Assembly: GCF_020521235.1 (NCBI RefSeq)
Contig: NZ_BLAY01000072.1
Coordinates: 1-47,344, forward strand
Direction: 5' to 3'
DNA length: 47,344 nucleotides
From: Microseira wollei NIES-4236
Lineage (GTDB): Bacteria; Cyanobacteriota; Cyanobacteriia; Cyanobacteriales; Aerosakkonemataceae
The number at the start of each line of letters is the position of its first letter. The first letter of the stretch is position 1. Below, piece after piece: positions 17,807 through 28,227 of the stretch. The position numbers were made by a program, and so were the translations under genes. The notes under the pieces are model-generated. The model searched no databases, had not been told where the DNA came from, and saw only the letters and a list, made by a program, of their open reading frames with translations.

Positions 17807-19879
17807 CTATTTTTGTTTTAAAACCACCAACGTAATATCATCAAACACCTTTTGCTTGCCGATGTGCCGCCGCAGGTCTTCTATCACCAATTGCCGAATT
17901 TCTTGAGCCGATAGCAGCCGATTTTCTCTCACGACTTCGCACAGTTTTTCTAGGCCGTATTGCTGGCTATTCATATCTTCAGCTTCGGTGATGCCATCGG
18001 TGTAAAGCACCACCACATCCCCAGAATTTAACTGTATTTGGATTTGGGAGACAAAATCAGCAATTTCCTCATCCAACCCAATCGGAAATCCCAGATCTAT
18101 TGTATCAATTCGCTCGATTTCTCCATCAGCACGCACGATAATTGTCTCTTCGTGTTGACCGCTGATGCTAAGTTTCCCTTTGGCATAGTCTAGTACGGCG
18201 AGGGTGAGATTTTTATCGGATTTCATCCGAGCGATGTTGTGATAAATCGTGCGGTTGAGGATATCTAAAAATTGTACCGGATCGGTAATCTTAGTTTCTT
18301 GTAGCGTTCTGACTGCGGTTTGGGTCATTAACATTAATACGCCGCTTTCTAACCCATGTCCGGTGACATCGCCGATGCTAATTTTCACCTTTCCATTCTC
18401 GGGTAGCACGTCGTAGTAATCGCCGCCCACTTGCTCGGCAGGTTCCATAAATCCAGCAATTTCTAAGTCTTCAACTGCCTCTAATTCTGCTTGTTTCGGT
18501 AAAATCATTTGTTGCAGTCGCTTGGTGATTTCCAATTCAGCATTGAGGCGAATATTTTCGGCTTTAAGTTGCTCGTTGAGCGCGGTAATTTCTTGATTGG
18601 CTTGCGCGAGTTGGGCGGTGCGTTCTTCTACTTTTTGTTCTAGGGTTTGGGCGTATTCTTCTAATTTTCGATAAGAAAGTCTGAGATTCTTCAACAAAAC
18701 ATATCCGATGCTGATTACAGCAGATGTAACAACAGAGAGGAGGGGAGCAAATGCAGGTATCCACCAACCTGATAGAAAGGCTAAATATGAGATAATAACA
18801 ATACTGCCCCCGGCGATAAAAATGCCAACAACAGCCCATCGCCTGCGGAGGTACATTGAACCTAAAGTCGCACTACACCCAGACCAAAAAATAATCCACA
18901 GCCAATTTAAAGGTTGATTCCAAGCACGCAGCAGGGGACGACCTTCTATTGCTGCACTTAAAATTTGGCTGGTTATATTGGCGTGAATTACTACTCCCGG
19001 CGTCAGTTGGGAAATACCGAATAATTTGCTTGTATAAGGTGTTTGGAAAAGGTCGTTGAGGCTGGGTGCTGTTGCGCCGATAAAGACGATGCGATCGCGC
19101 ATCAGCCCCTCTGGTATTCTATTCTCTAACACATCCTGCAGCGATATGTTAGGAAACCGATTCAGTTGCCCGCGATAGTTTAATAAAATCTGGTATCCCC
19201 CCATGTCCCCTTTGTGATAAACTCCCTCATTACCCGCCAAGGGAACAAAGACTGCTTTACCCAATCTATATATTTTTTTATTTTGAGCGATAACCTGAAG
19301 ATTAATCCCTTCTTTTTCCAAATACATTAACGCTGTTTTGGTTCCCAGTCCCTCTCTAAACACACCTTTCTTATTTCCCACTAAAATTAAACTCCGCCGC
19401 ACCTTCCCATCGGTATCTAATACTAAATCCGCCGCAGCTACTTGCTCTAGTTCTTTCAAAGTTGGGGGTGGTGCAATCGGTTCCCCGCCTACTTTTTCAA
19501 TTCCAATTAAGTTGGGGTTAGACTTAAATAATTCAACTAATTCTTCATGCCCCGGTTCGACTGGTAAATCTCGATAAATATCGATGCCAATTGCTCTAGG
19601 TTCTTGGGCTTTGATGTTGCGAATAAGCCTTGCCATTGCCCGGTCGGACATGGGCCATTTGCGGACATAATTAATATCTGACTCGCCAATCGTTACAATG
19701 ACAATGCGCTGGTCGATTGGCTCGGCTTTCCGCAACAGCACAAATTGATCGAAGATTGCCCATTCTAGTAACCGGAAAAAACCAGCCTGGGAGCCAACAA
19801 TAATTAATCCAGCTACGCTGGTAGTAATAATTAATACTCCTCGCCATTGTCCGAGTCGCTGTTTTAGTTTTTTCCACAT
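17807..19879 (-). CDS. CHASE2 sensor - SpoIIE/PP2C phosphatase (cassette I)
   Basis: A 690-residue membrane receptor with a Ser/Thr phosphatase output. Order: one N-terminal membrane segment (about 14-34); a periplasmic CHASE2 domain (about 35-310; RIVIVTIGESDI, AIGIDIYRDLPVEPGHEE, RDRIVFIGATAPSLND); three membrane helices (about 320-400); a coiled coil (about 410-460); and a SpoIIE-type PP2C domain with EQVGGDYYDV (about 484), ISIGDVTGHG, VLYTDGITEAE and KVFDDITLVV. Such phosphatases reactivate STAS antagonists; the slr1659-like protein at 9048-9413 is a candidate substrate. It is the third gene of a minus-strand cassette, 78 bp after DUF928, and its sensor half closely matches the kinase at 41590-44964. 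Confidence 0.93.
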   Translation of the reverse strand: MWKKLKQRLGQWRGVLIITTSVAGLIIVGSQAGFFRLLEWAIFDQFVLLRKAEPIDQRIVIVTIGESDINYVRKWPMSDRAMARLIRNIKAQEPRAIGIDIYRDLPVEPGHEELVELFKSNPNLIGIEKVGGEPIAPPPTLKELEQVAAADLVLDTDGKVRRSLILVGNKKGVFREGLGTKTALMYLEKEGINLQVIAQNKKIYRLGKAVFVPLAGNEGVYHKGDMGGYQILLNYRGQLNRFPNISLQDVLENRIPEGLMRDRIVFIGATAPSLNDLFQTPYTSKLFGISQLTPGVVIHANITSQILSAAIEGRPLLRAWNQPLNWLWIIFWSGCSATLGSMYLRRRWAVVGIFIAGGSIVIISYLAFLSGWWIPAFAPLLSVVTSAVISIGYVLLKNLRLSYRKLEEYAQTLEQKVEERTAQLAQANQEITALNEQLKAENIRLNAELEITKRLQQMILPKQAELEAVEDLEIAGFMEPAEQVGGDYYDVLPENGKVKISIGDVTGHGLESGVLMLMTQTAVRTLQETKITDPVQFLDILNRTIYHNIARMKSDKNLTLAVLDYAKGKLSISGQHEETIIVRADGEIERIDTIDLGFPIGLDEEIADFVSQIQIQLNSGDVVVLYTDGITEAEDMNSQQYGLEKLCEVVRENRLLSAQEIRQLVIEDLRRHIGKQKVFDDITLVVLKQK

Positions 19880-19883
19880 AGGT

Positions 19884-19945
19884 TATGGGTAATTGGTAAT
19901 TGGTAATTGCTAATTTGTCATTATTACCCATTACCGATTACCAAT
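19884..19945. repeat. Heptamer repeats between DUF928 and CHASE2 (cassette I)
   Basis: ggtaatt/attaccc units in opposing orientation fill most of the 78-bp gap, able to form a hairpin. Cassette II has the same type of repeat at the same place (44972-45005). Confidence 0.7.
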
Positions 19946-19957
19946 TAGCTCTTCAGA

Positions 19958-20959
19958 TTACAGCTGTTCTGCGATGGGTTGATTGGCAATCGCTTCCAAT
20001 CCCACTTCTTTTAACAGATCTTTCCACTCGCTAGCCAAGGTGGCATTCCCCGGCTGTGTCAGTTTAGCCGACGCTAAGATTGCCACAGTATCGTACCAAA
20101 TCCCCTGCTGGGCGTATTCTGTAGCCCGCTCTAGGGGCGTTTTAGTTGCATTTTGAGCCGTTTGGCTCTCGACTCGCCTGATCCACCCTATTGCCCCATT
20201 ATTATCTGGTTGGAGAATTCCTCCGGGCTGGATGGGTGCAAAGAACCAGACGTAGTTTTTGCCAATCTCTAGTTCGGGGGCATCTTCTGGAAGGGTGAAA
20301 CTGACAATTCCCCCCTGGCCAGAAATCTTCAGAATGGTTTGATAGTGATGATTTCTGCGTTCGTCTTGCACGCTAAAAAATACTTCTTTGCTAGCAGTCG
20401 GCGGTAAGTAAACAAAAAAGGTCGGACGTGCGGCTACTGTGCGTCCGTAGCGCGTTATTGGCAGCAATGCCCTCAAAGCGAGTTGTCCTTCGGTACGAGT
20501 GCCTCCCGATGCGGTGTTAGCGGGGGCGCTTTCTCCCGGCGTTTGGAATCTCACATTGCCGCGACTGCCGCCGCCGATGGTGTTCCTGGGTGTAGCCTCT
20601 CCTGGGGCGGCGAATCGCACGTTCCCCCGCGTCCCGCCCCCCGTCGTGTTAACGGGTGCAGCATCTTCTGGGGGCGCAAATTTGACGTTCCCGCGCGTCC
20701 CGCCGCCGGTAGTGTTATTGGGTGCAACTTCTCCGGGTGCAGCAAATCTGACGTTACCGCGCGTCCCGCCGCCGATGGTGCTTCTCGGTGCGGCTTCTCC
20801 TGGGGCTTCAAATCGCAGACTAATCAGAACATCTCTGTCTTGCCCAATCGGTTTTGGAGTTGCTTGTACCGATTGGTAGAAGCTACTGGCAATAACAGCG
20901 ACACCGCTGAGGGTTGCTGATAACCAGGTGGTAAAAGTGGTGGGTTTGAATTGAGTCAT
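19958..20959 (-). CDS. DUF928 repeat protein (cassette I)
   Basis: A 333-residue exported protein of the DUF928 family (PF06051), cyanobacterial and of unknown function. A hydrophobic signal-like segment at about 12-32 (TLSGVAVIASSFYQSVQA) is followed by five units of about 24 residues with the pattern APGE..P.NT.GGGTRGNVRF (about 48-160). The conserved domain then has GRTVAARPTFFVYLPPTASK, FSVQDERRNHHYQT and KNYVWFFAPIQP, and a helical tail ends PIAEQL. It follows the CHAT gene by 70 bp and precedes CHASE2-phosphatase by 78 bp, so they are likely one operon. It has a paralog at 45038-45925. Export and a beta-rich fold suggest an envelope role (inference). Confidence 0.92.
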   Translation of the reverse strand: MTQFKPTTFTTWLSATLSGVAVIASSFYQSVQATPKPIGQDRDVLISLRFEAPGEAAPRSTIGGGTRGNVRFAAPGEVAPNNTTGGGTRGNVKFAPPEDAAPVNTTGGGTRGNVRFAAPGEATPRNTIGGGSRGNVRFQTPGESAPANTASGGTRTEGQLALRALLPITRYGRTVAARPTFFVYLPPTASKEVFFSVQDERRNHHYQTILKISGQGGIVSFTLPEDAPELEIGKNYVWFFAPIQPGGILQPDNNGAIGWIRRVESQTAQNATKTPLERATEYAQQGIWYDTVAILASAKLTQPGNATLASEWKDLLKEVGLEAIANQPIAEQL

Positions 20960-21029
20960 AGTGCGATCTCTGGTGAGCGATTTTATTAAAATTTCCTTAA
21001 GAAGATGGCTCCTGTTATTTAATACTAAT

Positions 21030-23681
21030 TTACAACCAATTGCCGACTAAAACAAACGATGCCCAAAAATAGGGATGGTCGAATAGGGGATTTTTTAACA
21101 GAGCGAGTTGAGCTTGACGCAGAGCTTCGGCCTTGGTTATAGATGAATTTGACTGCGTGAGTTGGCGATAAAACTCGCTCATCAAATTGGCGGTTGATTC
21201 GTCGTTGACCGACCACAGACTTGCCAGGGTACTGCTGGCGCCGGAACGCAGAGCCAATCCGGCTAATCCCAATGCGGCGCGTTTATCTCCCGATGCGGTT
21301 TGACAGGCGCTAAGCACTAATAATTCGATTGGTCTAAGTATTCCTACGCGCCTTTTTTGAAAAAATTGATCGAAATCTTGAATGCTAATCCGATCGTCCC
21401 AGGTGAGCAAAAATGTTTCTTCTGGGTTAGAACTGAATTGCCCGTGAGTTGCGAGATGAACGATTTCAAAAGATGTGGCGTTCATTTGTTCTTGGAATGT
21501 TTGACGGGTAAATTGTTTATCTAACAGCATTTTAGAATTCAGTTCAACAGCTATTTGCTTCAGTTCCACAAGGACGCCGGGGAGGGCGGAGAAACCTTGT
21601 CTAGCTTCGGTTAAACCGACGGTTAGGGCGGTAGGTTTTTGCCGTTCCAAACTTTGAGGAAACAGTTGCAAACCCGAACTGAGAGCGATCGCATATTTCT
21701 CAACTAAGTATTGTTTACCATCGTACAGCGCCGCCATTGGTAAATTTCTCAAAAAACCATCCGGTACAAACACTAAGGTGGTAATCTTGCTGTTGTTGAG
21801 GTCCGCTGCGGCGGGTTTGATCAGCCAGTCGTAGATTTGCTGAGAAAACCGCAATCGTTCTGGGGAGGAATAACCCAAATACAGGGATGAATACATTTTT
21901 TGCAAGATACTTTCCACTTGCGTTGCGCCGAGTGGGGTGCTGTAGTGGCGCAGGGGTTGCTTGGGCAATGATAGGATAACTTCTAAGCGATCGCTCAAAA
22001 TAATCGGATAAAATACCGCTGCTTGGGTATCAATTTCATCAATTTGGGCTGGCTGAATATCCAAGCAAGCATCGCGAAAGAAGTTATCTAATTCTGCCAG
22101 TTGCAAAGCTTCGATGACTGTGCGCGCTTGTTTGATATCTTCTTGATTGGCATTTGGTTGCAACAACAAGCTGGCGAATTCCCGATAAACTGGTTCGACA
22201 TGATCTCTAAAATTAAACTGGGCGTCAGGATTAATTGCCACCAAGTCGCTGCGGAGGGATTGCAGGTTATTATAAGCATTGCGATATGCTGCGATCGCTG
22301 CTGTTATATCCCCTTGCCGTTCGAGTATTCGCCCTAACTGCCAAGCAGCACGTGCGGTAATATCGTTTGCATCGATTTCTTGTGCAATTTGCAGTACTTG
22401 CTGGGTTAAATTTTTAGCATCTTGCCACTGTTGGTTTTGTTCGTAAAGCTTCCCCAGTTGATTGAGGGAATATGCTTCTGCACGTTTATCGCTAATTTGT
22501 TTGGCTTGTTGCACCCCCGTTGCCAAAATTTGAGCAACAGATGTAACAGATTCCCTTTCCCATTTACTCCCAAGCTCACCTGCTCCCAAGCTCACCTGCA
22601 TCAAACTTTCTGCAAAATTCACCCTAGCGTAGATAGCGGCGCGACTGGGAGATAAATTGGATATTGTTGATTCTATTTCTGGGACTAAAGCGCGTGCTGG
22701 TTCCCACTGTTTTGTTTGTACAAACAAACTGAGTAGGTTAAGTTGAGCTTGGACGGATGCGAGCGCATTTTTTGCTTTTTTCTGGGCTGCTTGATAGTAT
22801 GCCCGCGCTACTTCATATTCCTGTAAATCTCTGGCTATATTGCCAATGCTCAAAAGAGTTTCGCCCGGATTGGCACTAGCTCCCAGGCGCTGGCTAATTG
22901 CCCAACTTTGCTCTAACATTTCTTTGGATTGCAATAAGTCGCCGATTGTTTGCAAGGCAATGCCCAAACTCCGCAATCCATCGGCTTTTACTAGAGAATC
23001 CGGTTGGTTTTTCAACTCTCCTACCAACTGCTGTAGGAGTATTTTCGAGCGTCGATATTGCCCCAAAGCTTGCAAGGCATTTGCTTGGTTAATGCGGCTT
23101 CCCAGCTTTCCAATTTCGTTTTTGGCGCGAGCATAATTTTGTTCGGCTTGCTTCCAAGTTTCTAGGGCAGCTTCTGTTTGTCCTCGCGCCAGTTGGAGAC
23201 TGCCTTTATTATTCAATGCTTGAGCTAAAATTGCGGTCGCTCTTGAGTCCTTGTTTTTTGGCAGTAAATTTATGCTGGTTTCTATAGCTTTTTCTGCCAG
23301 GGACCACTGTCCTAATTCTTGATATGCTGATGCCAGATAGTTGAGAGTTTGTGCTTGGTTTAAAATAGCGCCCTGTTTGGCATATAAATCTGCCGCTTGT
23401 TGCCAAAGATTTGCCGCTGCCGAAAACTGTCCCGCTTCGTATAATTGTCTTCCTTGTTGCGAGAGCATTTCTCTGGCGGTGGAGACAATTTGTCCTAACT
23501 CAACGATATGGGAATTTGGGGATGTTACCTGTTGCGCGAGCGCTGGAATTCCTGCTGTTACCAACAACAAACTGAGCGCGAACAAACAAGGCATTAGCAA
23601 TAATGTTCTTTGGCTTCTAGCGCTTTGTGCTATCGCGCCGAGCTGAAAATATTTTTTTTTGTGTTTTTGGGCGATCTTCAT
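21030..23681 (-). CDS. CHAT domain protein with TPR repeats (cassette I)
   Basis: An 883-residue protein with a signal-like N-terminus (about 27-50, TLLLMPCLFALSLLLVTAGI), many TPR repeats (about 70-480) and a C-terminal CHAT domain, a caspase-like fold. The likely catalytic dyad is His746 (VHLATHGQFSS) and Cys793 (VLSACQTASGD). Conserved CHAT segments FVPDGFLRNLPMAALYDG and ASLWSVNDESTA are present. CHAT proteins act as proteases in several bacterial signalling or suicide systems (for example HetF, gasdermin and Craspase systems). The substrate here is unknown. It is the first gene of cassette I; the same gene heads cassette II. Confidence 0.93.
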   Translation of the reverse strand: MKIAQKHKKKYFQLGAIAQSARSQRTLLLMPCLFALSLLLVTAGIPALAQQVTSPNSHIVELGQIVSTAREMLSQQGRQLYEAGQFSAAANLWQQAADLYAKQGAILNQAQTLNYLASAYQELGQWSLAEKAIETSINLLPKNKDSRATAILAQALNNKGSLQLARGQTEAALETWKQAEQNYARAKNEIGKLGSRINQANALQALGQYRRSKILLQQLVGELKNQPDSLVKADGLRSLGIALQTIGDLLQSKEMLEQSWAISQRLGASANPGETLLSIGNIARDLQEYEVARAYYQAAQKKAKNALASVQAQLNLLSLFVQTKQWEPARALVPEIESTISNLSPSRAAIYARVNFAESLMQVSLGAGELGSKWERESVTSVAQILATGVQQAKQISDKRAEAYSLNQLGKLYEQNQQWQDAKNLTQQVLQIAQEIDANDITARAAWQLGRILERQGDITAAIAAYRNAYNNLQSLRSDLVAINPDAQFNFRDHVEPVYREFASLLLQPNANQEDIKQARTVIEALQLAELDNFFRDACLDIQPAQIDEIDTQAAVFYPIILSDRLEVILSLPKQPLRHYSTPLGATQVESILQKMYSSLYLGYSSPERLRFSQQIYDWLIKPAAADLNNSKITTLVFVPDGFLRNLPMAALYDGKQYLVEKYAIALSSGLQLFPQSLERQKPTALTVGLTEARQGFSALPGVLVELKQIAVELNSKMLLDKQFTRQTFQEQMNATSFEIVHLATHGQFSSNPEETFLLTWDDRISIQDFDQFFQKRRVGILRPIELLVLSACQTASGDKRAALGLAGLALRSGASSTLASLWSVNDESTANLMSEFYRQLTQSNSSITKAEALRQAQLALLKNPLFDHPYFWASFVLVGNWL

Positions 23682-24086
23682 CTCTACTAGACTGGTTAAT
23701 TGCCTTAATTTTATGTAGAATTTTTTTCAAACTCAATTCTGACAATCGCGCCAGCTTCGTGTTTAACATAGTTTTTCGATAAATAGTAGCTAGCGCTCGC
23801 CGTCAATTGTAGCTCGCTTCATTAAACTTATTTTTACCTAAGTATTTTTTCTGAGTCAACCCCGAAAAACTTGCTCGGGCTAGATTACCGTAATTTCACG
23901 GAGCTTTTCGGAATTGAGTCAGGAAATATACGGAACACGACTGACGCAAAGAAAGCGGGTTTCTATGAATTGATCCCAGGCAGAAACCCGGTTTCTACAA
24001 CCGCAAAGAAACCGGGTGGCGATGAAAAATTGTCCCAGGGAAACTATTGATCGCAGCCAGAAACAAAGGTGATAGGGATCTGGGTT
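23682..24086. other. Intergenic region with AAACCCGGTTTCT repeats
   Basis: AT-rich near the CHAT start, which probably includes its promoter. It then holds a gactgacgcaaag motif, agaaacccggtttct (about 23982), a half-site near 24004 and gaaacaaaggtgat near 24060. No gene seen. Confidence 0.6.
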
Positions 24087-25488
24087 TCAATTAGGCAAAT
24101 CTCTACATTGAGGAACTCGGAACGCCGAAGGACTGGGAGTACCTTGGGGCAGATGGGCGACCAATTCGACTTGCCCCGATGCATTAATTATCCAGCCAGT
24201 TGCTTCGACAATGCGGTCGGGAGGGGAGATAGAAGAGGACGCTCTGACGCTCTGACGCTCTGACGCGGAGAGTGAGGAGGAGGCGGGGACTGCTGCGCTC
24301 GACCTGTTTCCTTGGTTAGACAAATCCCCTTGTGCAAAATCTTGCAGATCTCGCCACACCGTCGGCGCGGACAGCGTCGCCGTTGGGTCTTCCGGTAAGC
24401 CGCCGCGTCCGATGACGGTAAAGGAATTGCCTTGTTGTGCAGCACATCCCACCTGTATTTGGTCGCTCTTGTCGGTGACATTTTCGGGTAAATTGACTAA
24501 CCCAGCACTGGAATTGACTTCGGGATCGGTAATTTGCACTACGCCAGCGACGCCGAGTTGGGAACTAGCGGTGATGCGGCTATTGGGCGCAAGGTAGATG
24601 CCTTGAGTATTAATCGCAATGTTGCCGCCTGCACCCTGGAAGGCGTTGGCGTTGATGCGGCTGTTTTCTAGGACGGCTAAAGTATTGGTGTTGAGGTTAA
24701 TGTTGCCCCCATTGCCGTTTCCGCGTGCTTCGGCGTTGATTTGGCTCCTGTTGCGAAGTTGGAGGGAACCCACGCGCAACGAAAGGTTTCCCCCTTCCCC
24801 AGAGGCGGTGGATGCGGTGATACCGCCGCCGCTGTTTAGAAAGATAGAATTGGCTCGAATTTGCAGATTTCCGGCATTGCCCGTACCATCATTTTTGACT
24901 GTGACTAGCGCCCCATCGGAAACGCGCAGCACGGGGGTGTTGATGGTGACATTTCCCGGACTGCCAGATGGTATGGGGGCAAGTCCCAAAAGCTGTTGTA
25001 AAGCGGGATCGGGGGTGTTAGCGGCTGAACCTACCTGAGAGGGGGTGATTAAGCTGGGACTTCGCACTGTGCCGCTAATCTCTACAGAATCGGAAGCGTT
25101 GACGGTTACGTTACCTGCATTGCCACTTGCGATCGTATTCGCATCGACTCTACCGCCATCTCGCAGCACTAATCTGGCTGTATTAACGGTGATGTTGCCT
25201 GCATTTCCAGCATTGAAAGTGGTAGCAGACAAATTGCTGCCCGAAAAATCTGGACTGGCTCCAACGATTTCTATAGAATCGGTAGCATTAACCTCCACAT
25301 CGCCACCGCTGCCAGTTCCCAGAACCAGAGAGGATACGAGCGCTCCATCGAGAATCTGCAACCGCCTTGTAGATAATGTCAGATTTCCGGCTCTTCCGGC
25401 TCCAAAAGATGCGGGACTGATCAGACTGACTATGGGAACACCAGATGAATTGAGCTGAGTTCCAGCCACCTGGACAGACTCGGATGCT
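24087..25488 (-). pseudogene. Haemagglutinin-type exoprotein (TpsA-like), C-terminal part
   Basis: The C-terminal half of a secreted beta-helix protein: repeats of the type GNAGNITVN.....VEISG and GGNINLNTNTLAVLENSRIN, then a cyanobacterial tail GLPEDPTATLSAPTVWRDLQ and IVEATGWIINASGQVELVAH. Its frame joins 26893 exactly when IS-3 (25489-26892) is removed (DIIVTASESVQVAG), giving an 849-residue ancestor. The tail is duplicated as a relic at 36776-37080. Confidence 0.88.
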
Positions 25489-26892
25489 TTGACACTCCGC
25501 CGCTTGAAAGACGGCGGATTCTTGGTTCACAGAGCGATCTTGCCCAGACTTGTTGCCAAATCCGGGTAGAGGATCTTCTCTCCCAAAGCGTTAATTCCCG
25601 TGTGCCCCACGGTACTTGTTAACTGATAGCCAGTCTGCTTCAGCGCCTTATCCAAAATATTAATTGCCGCATTATGGTCACGATCTAAAACGCATCCACA
25701 TTGACAAATATGAGTGCGAACAGACAGCGACTTTTTCACTATTTCACCGCAACTAGAACAATTTTGACTGGTATATTGAGGCGGTACTCCTACCACCACT
25801 TTCCCATAAACCCTACCCAAATATTCCAACCATTCGGTGAATTGCGACCATGCAGCATCGCTGATAGACTTGGCTAAATGGCGATTTTTCACCATGTTTC
25901 GGACTTGCAGTTTCTCAAACGCCACGAAATCCCTCGATTTCACCACGCACAATACCGTCTTAACGGCAAAGTCTTTACGCTGGCGGGAAACTTTTAGATG
26001 CTTGCGCCCCAACTTTTTAATTGCCTTTCGGCGATTGTTGGAGCCTTTCTTTTTCTTGGAAACGCGACGATGCAACCTTTTTAACGCCTTCTCGGATTTA
26101 CGTAGGTGGCGGGGATTCTCTACCTTGTTCCCTTCGGAATCGGTATAAAAGGCTGCTAATCCAACATCCAATCCGATGGTTTTACCAGTAGGCTTAACAT
26201 TTATGTTGCGTTCTGCTTGAATGACAAACTGAATGTAATAGCCATCGCTACGCCGTACTATTCTTGCCCGCTTAATCTGTTCTGTTTGGTAATAGTGCAG
26301 ATCTCGCGTCCCGAGCAGTTTTAACCTACCAATGCCGCATTTATCGGTAAAGTTGATATGTTTGCGGTTGTCTGATAGCTTCCACCCAGTGGTTTTGTAT
26401 TCCACGGAGCGGTTACGTTTCTGAAATTTGGGATACCCTTTCTTTCCCGGCTTGCCAGACTTGCAGTTATCGTAAAATCGCTGCACCGAAAACGATGCTC
26501 GTTCGGTCGCTGCTTGCCTCGCTTGGGAATTAAGTTTATCTGCCAACTCGAATTCTTTGGCTAGGATGGCGCTCTGCTTGCTAAATTCAGACAGTTTAAC
26601 GCCGCGATTGTCCATCCAAAATCTAATGGTTTTGTTGCGAACGAATTGAAATGTTCGGATCGCTTCGTCGATTGAACGGTACTGTTCAACTTTTCCTTTG
26701 ATTTTAAATTCGTAGACAATCATGGCGTTGTTTTATCGACCCGTGGTTATTGTACAGCCTGTCTTAGGGAGTTTGTATTCCCTAACCTATTCCGTAACAA
26801 AATGTTATGTGTGACCGCAACTAAAGTTGCTCAGCTACGCTGCTCGATCACGCAATAAATTGACGTGGCTAAGAGCTTCCCGATCTTCTTAG
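25489..26892 (-). mobile_element. IS-3, tnpB-only IS605-type element in the TpsA-like gene
   Basis: A 1404-bp element on the minus strand. Removing it restores the host frame exactly (2550 nt, 850 codons). It lies 3' of GTTAC, begins ctaagaag, and ends gtgtcaa with a right-end hairpin ccgccg/cggcgg (about 25496-25515). It has no target duplication and no tnpA, so its movement would depend on a transposase in trans. Confidence 0.88.
25527..26723 (-). CDS. tnpB: RNA-guided nuclease TnpB (IS-3)
   Basis: An intact TnpB of 398 residues: N-terminal helix-turn-helix region, RuvC Asp in TIGLDVGLAAF, Glu in DFVAFEKLQVR, zinc finger CSSCG...CQCG and Asp in LDRDHNAAINIL. It is related to the broken tnpB of IS-4 (shared RSVEYKTTGW, RHLAKSISDAAW and PPQYTSQNCS). 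Such proteins cut DNA at a target-adjacent motif guided by an RNA from the element's right end; GTTAC next to the left end predicts the motif (inference). Confidence 0.92.
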   Translation of the reverse strand: MIVYEFKIKGKVEQYRSIDEAIRTFQFVRNKTIRFWMDNRGVKLSEFSKQSAILAKEFELADKLNSQARQAATERASFSVQRFYDNCKSGKPGKKGYPKFQKRNRSVEYKTTGWKLSDNRKHINFTDKCGIGRLKLLGTRDLHYYQTEQIKRARIVRRSDGYYIQFVIQAERNINVKPTGKTIGLDVGLAAFYTDSEGNKVENPRHLRKSEKALKRLHRRVSKKKKGSNNRRKAIKKLGRKHLKVSRQRKDFAVKTVLCVVKSRDFVAFEKLQVRNMVKNRHLAKSISDAAWSQFTEWLEYLGRVYGKVVVGVPPQYTSQNCSSCGEIVKKSLSVRTHICQCGCVLDRDHNAAINILDKALKQTGYQLTSTVGHTGINALGEKILYPDLATSLGKIAL

Positions 26893-28040
26893 GTAACAAT
26901 AATGTCGCCGCTAGCTCCAGTCGCATAGGTTGGAGTACCCATTTGCGCCCCGCCTTGGAAAACCACCCGCCCAGCTGAAATTGTTATATTTCCTGAATCT
27001 CCCGCTTCTACAGTGTCATTAATCAAGCTGGTCGCCAAAATGCTTGGTTTTGTTGTATTGGGAATGCCAAAGGCTTCTAGAGATCCAGAAAGATTTACGA
27101 CTATATCGCCACCGCGTTGAGGCCCTTGGTTTTGAATATGCACAACTGAACCATCTCGCATCTCTAAGTTGCGCCCGCTTACCCGGATAGAGCCACCAGG
27201 AGCGCCGCTGGTATCGACTGCTGACAGGGAGAGTAACCGAATATCCCTGAAGTTTTTTATATTGTCATAACCCAACGTCCAACCCGTGACGGTTGAACTA
27301 AGGCTGACCTGTCCGTCAGCAACACCACCTAACTCAATCCTTCCTGACTCTGCCGTAAGTACACCCCCTTCTAAGATGACGTTCCCTCCCACCAGAGCCA
27401 GCGTATGTGCGTTCTGTACCTGTAAACCCTTTATCTGACCGATGATAAAAGGTGATATCTGTGGTTGTACGAGGTCGTGTCCCCCGCCTTGCACCCGAAT
27501 ATCCCCTGGATTCGAGCCGTATTGCAAGCCGATAGGAACATTCACTGTTAGCAGCGGTGGAGCATTAGGATTTGTAGCACTGAAAATGCTACCATCACCT
27601 AACCGAATGCTGTCGGCAGTACTGCCAATAAATGAACCTCCGATATCAAGTTTGGCGTTAGCGCCAAAGATAATACCGCTGGGATTAATTAAAAATAGAC
27701 TAGCGTTTCCATTGGCACGAATTAACCCGTCAATGTTAGAAATTTGCCCCCCAGTGACGCGGGTAATAATGTTGTCAATGGTTGCGGCGTTGTTGAAAAA
27801 TGCTGTATTCCCCGTGGGAACAGAAAATTCCCGGAAGCTGTGGAACAGGTTGCCCCCTGCGGTTGTTCCGCCGTCAATCGTGAAGATATTGCCGTTTGGG
27901 GTAACAATCGAATTAGTCGGCAGAGTCGCATCGGGGACAATTTGAGCAGCAACAGGGCTGTTTAATGCCCCACAAATCACCGCTAAGCAGGCGTAAGCAA
28001 ACTTTAGTTGAAATAAACAACGCATCTGGTTCGAGGGCAT
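26893..28040 (-). pseudogene. Haemagglutinin-type exoprotein (TpsA-like), N-terminal part
   Basis: The N-terminal part carries a signal peptide (about 8-32, FAYACLAVICGALNSPVAAQ) and the TPS / filamentous haemagglutinin activity domain, which directs secretion through a TpsB outer-membrane transporter: NGNIFTIDGGTTAGGNLFHS, FLINPSGIIFGANAKLDIGG and GSFIGSTADSIRLGDGS. Translation now ends in IS-3 sequence at 26889, so a secreted fragment of 383 residues could still be made. No TpsB gene is in the window. Confidence 0.88.
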
Positions 28041-28227
28041 TTTGTGCAGGCAGTTACATCCAGCCGCTCTGGATGAGGAAGGTATGCTAGGATCTATCCC
28101 TTATATTTTACTAATTTTTTTACATTTTTTTTATCTAGTATATTATTAATTTTTATTAAATCAACTTGTCTTTGAGTTGCCAATAAATTAGTTATGAGAA
28201 TAATAATTTTTAATTAGAGAGGCTCAG

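Noticed and set aside
20483-20920. Antisense frames opposite the DUF928 repeats
   Set aside because: Shadows of a repetitive GC-rich gene.
24619-25458. Antisense frames opposite the TpsA-like gene
   Set aside because: Shadows of beta-helix repeats; the minus-strand protein has strong family features.
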